Assembly: GCA_018679695.1 (NCBI GenBank)
Contig: JAHHKH010000190.1
Coordinates: forward strand, 1-5,795
From: Maribacter sp.
Lineage (GTDB): Bacteria > Bacteroidota > Bacteroidia > Flavobacteriales > Flavobacteriaceae
DNA length: 5,795 nt
Reading direction: 5' to 3'
The translations under genes and the position numbers were made by a program. The notes beneath the pieces were generated by a model that did no database searches, was not told the origin of the DNA, and worked only from the letters and a program-made list of their open reading frames with translations. Shown here one piece after another: positions 1 through 5,318 of the stretch (its first letter is position 1; every line of letters starts with the position of its first letter).

Positions 1-489
1 GGCTTGTAGTGGTTCAAGAACACCACCGATACCCACACCTCCACTTAAATGCACATTTTTTCCTATCTGGGCACAGCTGCCAACGGTAGCCCAAGTGTCT
101 ACCATGGTGCCTTCATCTACATATGCCCCTATATTCACATAGCTCGGCATTAAAATGGTTCCCGCTGAGATATAGGCACCATGTCTGGCAACGGCATGGG
201 GTACAACCCTTATACCTTTTTCCTGATATCCTTTTTTAAGTGGAATCTTATCATGATATTCAAAAATCCCTGCCTCAAGGGTTTCCATTTTTTGGATCGG
301 GAAATAAAGCACGACCCCTTTTTTTACCCATTCATTTATTTGCCACCCGTTTTCATTTGGTTCTGCACATCGTAGTTCTCCGGCATCCAATAAATCAATT
401 ACTTTGCGAATGGCGACCTGGGTAGCTGATTCCTTTAATAGTGCCCTATTATCCCATGCCTTTTCAATGGTCTGTCTGAGTTCGGTCAT
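1..489 (-). CDS. dapD: 2,3,4,5-tetrahydropyridine-2,6-dicarboxylate N-succinyltransferase, N-terminal part (cut by window edge)
   Basis: DapD transfers succinyl from succinyl-CoA to tetrahydrodipicolinate in the cytoplasmic succinylase branch of the meso-diaminopimelate/lysine pathway. The reading frame is open from ATG (complement of 487-489) to base 1, giving 163 codons of a protein that is normally about 270 residues. The N-terminal half begins MTELRQTIEKAWDNR. It includes LLDAGELRCAE and NEWVKKGVVLYF, which match the alpha-helical acceptor-binding domain. From about residue 100 the left-handed beta-helix (hexapeptide repeat) begins, with the family's near-invariant stretch MPSYVNIGAYVDEGTMVD, then TWATVGSCAQIG and GVGIGGVLEPLQA at the edge. 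The C-terminal half, including the rest of the CoA-binding helix coils, lies outside. The gene is divergent from ruvX across 76 bp, and a Bacteroidota -7 motif lies 20 bp upstream of the start. No frameshift or missing motif is seen in the part present. Identification is secure from sequence similarity to E. coli DapD. Confidence 0.96.
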   Translation of the reverse strand, partial: MTELRQTIEKAWDNRALLKESATQVAIRKVIDLLDAGELRCAEPNENGWQINEWVKKGVVLYFPIQKMETLEAGIFEYHDKIPLKKGYQEKGIRVVPHAVARHGAYISAGTILMPSYVNIGAYVDEGTMVDTWATVGSCAQIGKNVHLSGGVGIGGVLEPLQA

Positions 490-509
490 TTCCTATCTTA
501 AAATTTTGA

Positions 510-517
510 CAAATATA
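510..517 (-). promoter_or_regulatory. Putative -7 promoter element for dapD
   Basis: Read on the minus strand this is TATATTTG, an exact match to the Bacteroidota sigma-ABfr -7 consensus TAnnTTTG. It ends 20 bp before the dapD ATG, which would leave a 5' leader of roughly a dozen bases. I could not find a good -33 TTG/TTTG element at the expected 19-21 bp spacing, so the call rests on one element and its position in a divergent spacer. Confidence 0.45.
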
Positions 518-565
518 AGGGCTATGTACCTAAATTGTCACTGGTTTTTACACTTATAACAATTT

Positions 566-1003
566 ATGTTTAATTTTGCCAAAAAATTGAATTTGGGTAG
601 AATTGTTGCTTTGGATTATGGGAAGGTACGTACCGGTGTCGCGGTCACAGATGAACTTCAGTTGATAGCCTCTGGTCTTACAACAGTGAAAACAGTTGAC
701 CTTATTGAATTTTTAAAAAAGTATGTTTCGGCAGAAAGCGTGGAAAAATTTATTGTTGGCGAACCCAGGCAAATGGATAATACACCTTCGCAAGCTGAAG
801 AATTAATAAGGCCGTTCCTTAAGCATTTGGGTCGAACGTTCAAGGATATTCCCATTGAAAGGCAAGATGAGCGGTTTACCTCGAAAATGGCATTACAATC
901 AATGATTGATGGAGGTATTAAAAAAAAACAACGTCAAAACAAAGCGTTGGTAGATGAGATAAGTGCAACCCTGATTTTACAGGCCTATTTAAATAAAAAA
1001 TAA
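566..1003 (+). CDS. ruvX: RuvX/YqgF family RNase H-like nuclease (putative pre-16S rRNA nuclease / Holliday junction resolvase)
   Basis: The family (RuvX/YqgF) has an RNase H fold and is linked in E. coli to 5'-end maturation of 16S rRNA; older annotation calls it a Holliday junction resolvase. The protein is 145 residues from the ATG, close to the usual 135-145. Visible motifs are ALDYG with the first catalytic Asp at residue 17, VGEPRQMDN (64-72), DERFTS (101-106), and VDEISATLILQAYL near the C-terminus with Asp130. The acidic active site therefore looks intact. The ATG at 566 adds a nine-residue leader (MFNFAKKLN) before the point where family members normally begin (x-GRI-ALDYG). A TTG at 593 would give that shorter form, and an in-frame stop at 557-559 rules out any start further upstream. 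The stop TAA abuts the def ATG, suggesting co-translation. A run of nine A at 920-928 encodes part of a Lys-rich loop and does not break the frame. Function is confident at family level; the exact cellular substrate is not shown by sequence. Confidence 0.93.
   Translation: MFNFAKKLNLGRIVALDYGKVRTGVAVTDELQLIASGLTTVKTVDLIEFLKKYVSAESVEKFIVGEPRQMDNTPSQAEELIRPFLKHLGRTFKDIPIERQDERFTSKMALQSMIDGGIKKKQRQNKALVDEISATLILQAYLNKK
571..578 (+). promoter_or_regulatory. Possible -7 promoter element for ruvX (inside the longest ORF)
   Basis: TAATTTTG matches TAnnTTTG exactly but lies just after the ATG at 566. If used, transcription would start near 585 and the ATG would not be in the message, leaving TTG at 593 as the start. 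No clear -33 element sits at the right distance upstream, and this A+T-rich stretch can produce the motif by chance. Confidence 0.25.
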
Positions 1004-1594
1004 ATGGTATTACCAATTCTTGCTTATGGCGACCCCGTCCTACGTAAAGTATGTAAAAACATGGATAAAGATTATCCTAAACTTAAAGAGTTGATTACAA
1101 ACATGTGGGAGACCATGTATAATGCCAATGGAGTAGGCTTGGCAGCCCCACAAATCGGCTTGCCGGTTAGGCTCTTTTTGATAGATGCCACTCCTTTCGC
1201 AGAGGATGAGGAACTCGCCGAAGAAGAACGAAACGCTATTAAAGGATTTAAGAAGGTATTCTTAAATCCCAAAATGGAGGATGAGAACGGGAAGGATTGG
1301 GTATTTAACGAAGGTTGTCTCAGTATTCCTGATATCCGCGAGGATGTTTCACGAAAGGATACCATTACCATTTCCTATCTGGATGAAAGTTTTAATGAAC
1401 ATAAGGAAACCTATGATGGTATTTTAGCTCGTATAATCCAACACGAATACGACCATATTGAAGGCATCCTATTCACAGATAAACTGTCATCACTAAAGAA
1501 AAGATTATTGAAAGGGAGACTAAACAATATATCAAAAGGTAAAATTGATGTGGAATATCGGATGCGTTTCCCCAATTTGAAAAAAGCGAGATAA
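1004..1594 (+). CDS. def: Peptide deformylase
   Basis: Removes the N-formyl group from the initiator methionine of nascent proteins; a cytoplasmic metalloenzyme (Fe2+ in vivo) acting at the ribosome exit. All three signature motifs are present in order: GVGLAAPQIG (residues 43-52), EGCLSIP (103-109, metal ligand Cys105), and HEYDH (147-151, metal ligands His147 and His151, catalytic Glu148). At 196 residues it is longer than the E. coli enzyme (169). Part of the difference is an acidic/charged insertion at about 63-83 (includes FAEDEELAEEER) between two core strands, a form I associate with Bacteroidota deformylases. The C-terminal tail is basic (SSLKKRLLKGRLNN onward). The start is the ATG on the base after the ruvX stop, so the two genes are almost certainly one transcript, plausibly with translational coupling. 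The catalytic set is complete, so an active enzyme is expected. Confidence 0.97.
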   Translation: MVLPILAYGDPVLRKVCKNMDKDYPKLKELITNMWETMYNANGVGLAAPQIGLPVRLFLIDATPFAEDEELAEEERNAIKGFKKVFLNPKMEDENGKDWVFNEGCLSIPDIREDVSRKDTITISYLDESFNEHKETYDGILARIIQHEYDHIEGILFTDKLSSLKKRLLKGRLNNISKGKIDVEYRMRFPNLKKAR

Positions 1595-1622
1595 ATTAAG
1601 GTGATTATTAGGTTTAATGTAG

Positions 1623-1630
1623 CATCTTTG
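1623..1630 (+). promoter_or_regulatory. Putative -7 promoter element for the DUF5606 gene
   Basis: CATCTTTG followed by CA is one base off TAnnTTTG and resembles the TATCTTTGCA form often seen before Bacteroidota genes. It ends 19 bp before the ATG at 1650, in the 55-bp gap after def. A -33 element at the expected spacing is not clear (TTAAG around 1596-1600 is a poor match). If real, the downstream gene can be transcribed independently of ruvX-def. Confidence 0.35.
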
Positions 1631-1649
1631 CAGCTGAAAAATTTAGAGA

Positions 1650-2069
1650 ATGAGTTTGGATAAAATATTGTCGATAGGTGGAAAACCAGGGTTATATCAA
1701 TTACTGACCCAAACCCGTTCCGGTTTTGTCGCAGAATCGTTGTTAGATAGGAAACGAATTACCATTAGCGCCCATAGCAATGTAAGCGTTCTATCTGAAA
1801 TTGCCATCTATACTTTAGAAGAGGAAATCCCGTTGGGTGAAGTGTTCCAGAAAATACAGCTAAAGGAAAAGGGGGGTAAGACCTCAATAGGCCATAAGGA
1901 AGACAAACTTAAATTAGAGGAGTATTTTTTTGAGGTTCTCCCTGATTATGATGAAGATCGCGTATATGCAAGTGATATAAAGAAGGTCATACAGTGGTAT
2001 AATATACTCCATGAGCAGGGTATCACCGAATTTATCAGTGATTCCGAAGACACACAAGAAGAGGAATAA
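1650..2069 (+). CDS. DUF5606-family conserved protein of unknown function
   Basis: I recognise this as the DUF5606 family, a small protein widespread in Bacteroidota with no established function. It is 139 residues, with no signal peptide or membrane segment, so it is expected in the cytoplasm. The N-terminal part (about 1-50) carries the family's hallmark ILSIGGKPGLYQLLTQTRSGF, which continues into FVAESL and RITISAHSNVSVLSEIAIY. This strand-rich, Gly-containing pattern suggests a small beta-barrel-like fold (inference). The second part (about 55-125) looks helical and contains VYASDIKKVIQWYNILHE. The C-terminus is a short acidic tail (SEDTQEEE). It lies 55 bp downstream of def in the same direction and is followed by a strong terminator. 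Linkage to ruvX (rRNA maturation) and def (nascent-chain processing) hints at a translation- or ribosome-related role, but that is guilt by association only. No catalytic motif is visible. Confidence 0.85.
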   Translation: MSLDKILSIGGKPGLYQLLTQTRSGFVAESLLDRKRITISAHSNVSVLSEIAIYTLEEEIPLGEVFQKIQLKEKGGKTSIGHKEDKLKLEEYFFEVLPDYDEDRVYASDIKKVIQWYNILHEQGITEFISDSEDTQEEE

Positions 2070-2088
2070 ATTTAGTATATAGGATATA

Positions 2089-2122
2089 AAAAAAGCCCTG
2101 AAGTAAAATTCAGGGCTTTTTT
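2089..2122. terminator. Bidirectional rho-independent terminator between convergent genes
   Basis: A perfect 14-bp inverted repeat: AAAAAAGCCCTGAA (2089-2102) pairs with TTCAGGGCTTTTTT (2109-2122) around a six-base loop, GTAAAA. The GC-rich core GCCCTG/CAGGGC is flanked by A/T tracts, so the RNA from either strand ends in a hairpin plus U-run. It starts 19 bp after the DUF5606 stop and sits 2 bp past the stop of the S10 peptidase gene on the other strand. It therefore serves both operons. Confidence 0.93.
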
Positions 2123-2124
2123 GT

Positions 2125-3633
2125 TTAATTGGATGTTTCAATTATAAATTCAGCAACGTCTTTTTTGAATTTTTCCAAGGAAGGTTGATGGGTATACATC
2201 ATATGGCCCGCTTCATAATATTTCATGATGATATTGTCCTTTATTTCCTTGGTTAGTCCCAAGTGGTTGATGCTATGTTCAACCCCATAAAAAACAGTGG
2301 CAATATCATAAATACCATTAAGGATCAACACTTTCATATTTGGATCCCTAGACATGGCCTGTGCCATATCAATCCCTGTGTTGATGGCAGCTTGTGTTCC
2401 CCAACGCTTGTTGCCTTCATGGGACCAATCCCATTTAAAACCTTCGCGACGACCTGCAGTGATAGAATAGGTAAGCTTTTTATTTACTTTTAAACTTCTG
2501 TGCAAATAATCCAAAAAGCCCGTAATATATGCTGGGGATATAGCTGAACTTTGTGGGTCATGGCTTCCGTCCTGTGCTAATAAATCCTGATTGATTCCAG
2601 TGAACCTGGAATCCAATCTACCTACGATTTCACCTTTATCCCTCAAAAACTCGGCAAAAAACTCGCTTGCGGTTACCCGAAGATCGGCTTTTGTCCAGTA
2701 AGCTGAAGAAGTACCTGTATAGGCTGCTAATTTTGAAGCTATTTCCTGTTTATCGCTGGTTGACAATTGATCTCCTTTGAATAGGGCAGGGGTATATTCA
2801 TTTTCTGTGAAATCGCGTATTTCGTCCAAGAATATATATAAATCCTCTGGTTTATCCTCGATCATGTCGTGATACCAGGCCGTGGCCGCATAGGTTGGGA
2901 AATGTACAATATAAGGGAGGTCATCATTAGGTGGAAAGAGCAGGGTTCTAAGGTCAAAGACGGCCGAAACCATTATTACCCCGTTCATTGCGATTCCTTG
3001 CCCCAATAACCTGTTCATTATACCCGCATTACGAAAGGTACCATAACTTTCGCCTAATAGATATTTTGGACTGTTCATTCTATTGTGTTCGATCAAAAAT
3101 TGGGTAATAAATAGCGAAAGACTTCTTATATCCTGGTCAACGCCCCAAAAATCCTCGAATTTAGCTTCACCAACTGGCACACTTAATCCGGTGCCCACGG
3201 GATCTATCATTACCAAATCGGCAACATCCAAAATTGAATAGTTGTTGTTCGTGATTTTGTAAGGTGCCGCTGGTGTTGAAACGGGGTCATTTACAACAAT
3301 TCTTTTGGGTCCCAAAACCCCCATATGCAACCAGAACGAAGATGAACCCGGTCCGCCATTATAGGCAAAGACAATAGGTCTTTTTAGTGAAGTAGCAGAA
3401 CGTTTATCATCACCCTTGGAGTAATAGGTGTGCCCCATTAAAGCAATAGGTTTGTTATTTTCATCGCGAACTTCAAAAGTTCCTGCCCGAGCTGTTAGGT
3501 AAATGGTTCTTCCATTGATGTTAACACTCTGCATGGTGGTCGATATCTCGGCCTTTTGGACAGTATCGATTGCTGTTTGCGCAAAAGAAACCATACCAAT
3601 AGACCAAATTAGTAGCAATACTGTTTTTTTCAT
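2125..3633 (-). CDS. Family S10 serine carboxypeptidase, exported
   Basis: Alpha/beta-hydrolase-fold carboxypeptidase that removes C-terminal amino acids from peptides; S10 enzymes typically work best at acid pH. The protein is 502 residues. Residues 1-18 form a signal peptide (MKKTVLLLIWSIGMVSFA, likely cut before Gln19) with no lipobox, so it is predicted to be periplasmic or secreted. The core begins near residue 85 with PIVFAYNGGPGSSSFWLHMG; NGGPGSSS (92-99) is the oxyanion-hole and substrate-carboxylate segment, where the classical eukaryotic form has GCSS. The nucleophile is Ser196 in GESYG (194-198), with its preceding Glu195. The acid is Asp443 in NGIYD and the general base His477 in YEAGHMMY, so the triad is complete. 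Between about 225 and 400 lies the variable cap region. The gene starts 51 bp after the GH20 gene with no convincing promoter between them, and ends at the two-way terminator. Actual peptide specificity cannot be read from the sequence. Confidence 0.93.
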   Translation of the reverse strand: MKKTVLLLIWSIGMVSFAQTAIDTVQKAEISTTMQSVNINGRTIYLTARAGTFEVRDENNKPIALMGHTYYSKGDDKRSATSLKRPIVFAYNGGPGSSSFWLHMGVLGPKRIVVNDPVSTPAAPYKITNNNYSILDVADLVMIDPVGTGLSVPVGEAKFEDFWGVDQDIRSLSLFITQFLIEHNRMNSPKYLLGESYGTFRNAGIMNRLLGQGIAMNGVIMVSAVFDLRTLLFPPNDDLPYIVHFPTYAATAWYHDMIEDKPEDLYIFLDEIRDFTENEYTPALFKGDQLSTSDKQEIASKLAAYTGTSSAYWTKADLRVTASEFFAEFLRDKGEIVGRLDSRFTGINQDLLAQDGSHDPQSSAISPAYITGFLDYLHRSLKVNKKLTYSITAGRREGFKWDWSHEGNKRWGTQAAINTGIDMAQAMSRDPNMKVLILNGIYDIATVFYGVEHSINHLGLTKEIKDNIIMKYYEAGHMMYTHQPSLEKFKKDVAEFIIETSN

Positions 3634-3684
3634 TTCTTAGTGTGTTTAAGGCATTTCCAAAACAAATGGGAATGCGCTGGTTAA

Positions 3685-5301
3685 TTAGTCCTTGTTTATC
3701 TCTTCATAGGTATATCTACTCTTTTTCCAATCGATTAAGGGTGAAGCATAGTATTTGACATCCATTCGATCCAAATAAGGGGCTTGGTTAGCTAATCGTA
3801 CTTTAAAGCTTTCCCAATCCCGATTTTCCTTGGTAGACCAACTAAGCTCTGAATATCCGATGACGCGTGGAAATGCCAAATATTCCAGCTCATCGATATT
3901 GCTGATGGTCTCTGACCATAAAGGCGCCTCAACACCCAGAATGTTTTCCATGGGAATACCCTCATATTCCTCTGGAGTCCAAACATAGGCCGAATCAACA
4001 GGAATATATGCCGCCCAATGCAGTCCGTGTTTTGAAAGTGAATCATATTGCATATCCAAATAGGTCTTTTTCGCGGGTGAGAGAATGACCTGCATTCCTT
4101 TTTTAACGGCTTTTTGGGCATTGTCACCACTTGACCAATACTGTGAAATCGAGGTAGAATCGATGTTTGCAGTAGCGATTTCATCCCAGCCTATCATTCG
4201 TTTACCATGTTTCTGGACGATCTTTTCCACTTTTTCAACAAAATAGTTGAAGTCTTTCTTTTTAGTCACATGGCTCTCATCCCCTCCAATATGAAAATAG
4301 GGACCTGGTGTTATTGCAGAAATTTCACGGATTACATCATCGATAAAGGCATACACCGTGTCTTTTCTAGTATCAAAAGTGCTAAAACCTACTCGTGTGC
4401 CTTCATATAATTTTGGTGTTTTACCATTTCCGTTCAAAAAAGGATAGGAAACCGATGCCGCATTGGTATGACCGGGCATATCAATTTCAGGAATTATGGT
4501 CATATAATGTTTAGCTGCGTACGCAACAATTTCCTTGTAGTCCTCTTGGGTATAGAATCCACCAGCTTCTCCACCTACCTCAGTGCTGCCTCCAATTTCG
4601 GTCAGTTTAGGCCATGATTTGATTTCTATACGCCACCCTTGATCATCTGACAGGTGTAAATGCAACACATTGATTTTGTAGTATGATAAGAGATCGATGT
4701 ATTTTTTTACATCTTCAACACTAAAAAAGTGCCGTGCAACATCGAGCATGGAACCGCGAAAGCCAAAATTCGGATTGTCGATTATTTTTCCAGTAGGTAT
4801 CGGCCAGATTCTTTGTTCTGCAAGGGTATCGTTACTTTCTTCAGGGATTGCCTGTCTCAGGGTCTGAATGCCCCTAAATGCCCCTTCAGCTGTATTCGAA
4901 TTCAAGATTACCGAATCCTGGGTTATGTACAATTGATACCCCTCCGGTGAATCCAATTCCAAACTATCTGATTGATTAATATAAATGATGCGTTCTACAG
5001 GTTCATCGCTATCAGAGTTTACAAGCACATCCAAGTCTAATTGGGCTTTGATCTTATCCGACAAGAATTGACCGACTTCTGAAAATCCCTCGACATTCGG
5101 AGTGGTATAGATGGCCGTGAAACGATCTAAACCAAATGCTTGGTTGGTCGGGATGACTTTTAAAGGTTTTGGAATGAAGTTTTCCTTGGCCAAGTCTGTG
5201 GGAGGAAAGTTTATCCTACTCTTTTCTTCTTTTTGACAAGCAACAATTAAAGCACATACAGATAGTACGGAGAGGGTTCTTGTCATCATTGATTTAAACA
5301 T
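3685..5301 (-). CDS. GH20 beta-N-acetylhexosaminidase, predicted surface lipoprotein
   Basis: Retaining exo-hydrolase releasing terminal GlcNAc/GalNAc by substrate-assisted catalysis. I chose the ATG at 5301 rather than the upstream one at 5355: it yields a clean lipoprotein signal (MFKSMMTRTLSVLSVCALIVAC, cut before Cys22), whereas the longer start puts 18 polar residues ahead of it and overlaps the previous gene. The ATGs at 5289 and 5286 would keep the signal too. After Cys22 comes Q-K-E-E, resembling the flavobacterial lipoprotein export signal. The mature part has the GH20b alpha/beta domain (about 45-175) and the TIM barrel (about 180-510), with the catalytic pair Asp341-Glu342 in HIGGDE (337-342). 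Other conserved spots are DVARHFF, HLHLSDDQGWR (214-224), PEIDMPGH (271-278) and GVEAPLWSE (456-464). At 538 residues it lacks C-terminal binding modules common in larger Bacteroidota GH20s. Likely targets are chitin oligomers, peptidoglycan fragments or glycoconjugates; which one is not decidable here. Confidence 0.94.
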   Translation of the reverse strand: MFKSMMTRTLSVLSVCALIVACQKEEKSRINFPPTDLAKENFIPKPLKVIPTNQAFGLDRFTAIYTTPNVEGFSEVGQFLSDKIKAQLDLDVLVNSDSDEPVERIIYINQSDSLELDSPEGYQLYITQDSVILNSNTAEGAFRGIQTLRQAIPEESNDTLAEQRIWPIPTGKIIDNPNFGFRGSMLDVARHFFSVEDVKKYIDLLSYYKINVLHLHLSDDQGWRIEIKSWPKLTEIGGSTEVGGEAGGFYTQEDYKEIVAYAAKHYMTIIPEIDMPGHTNAASVSYPFLNGNGKTPKLYEGTRVGFSTFDTRKDTVYAFIDDVIREISAITPGPYFHIGGDESHVTKKKDFNYFVEKVEKIVQKHGKRMIGWDEIATANIDSTSISQYWSSGDNAQKAVKKGMQVILSPAKKTYLDMQYDSLSKHGLHWAAYIPVDSAYVWTPEEYEGIPMENILGVEAPLWSETISNIDELEYLAFPRVIGYSELSWSTKENRDWESFKVRLANQAPYLDRMDVKYYASPLIDWKKSRYTYEEINKD

Positions 5302-5318
5302 ATTTGATCTGGTTTTAT

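Noticed and set aside
181..425. Two overlapping short plus-strand frames at the left end.
   Set aside because: Both are antisense to the well-supported dapD coding region.
1072..1371. Minus-strand 99-codon frame opposite def.
   Set aside because: Antisense shadow of the deformylase gene; low-complexity Ser-rich composition and no recognisable domain.
1914..2141. Minus-strand 75-codon frame with a hydrophobic, membrane-like middle.
   Set aside because: It runs antisense through the DUF5606 gene and across the terminator, overlapping the end of the S10 gene. The hydrophobic look comes from the complement of an A-rich acidic/lysine-rich coding stretch.
3651..3675. Imperfect inverted repeat GCATTTCC ... 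GGGAATGC between the GH20 and S10 genes, considered as a terminator or processing hairpin.
   Set aside because: On the transcribed (minus) strand the 8-bp stem has an internal C-A mismatch, a nine-base loop and no following U-run, so it is unlikely to terminate transcription.
3792..4184. Minus-strand 130-codon frame within the GH20 gene in another frame.
   Set aside because: Lies wholly inside the strongly supported GH20 coding region on the same strand; composition is not protein-like and no motif is seen.
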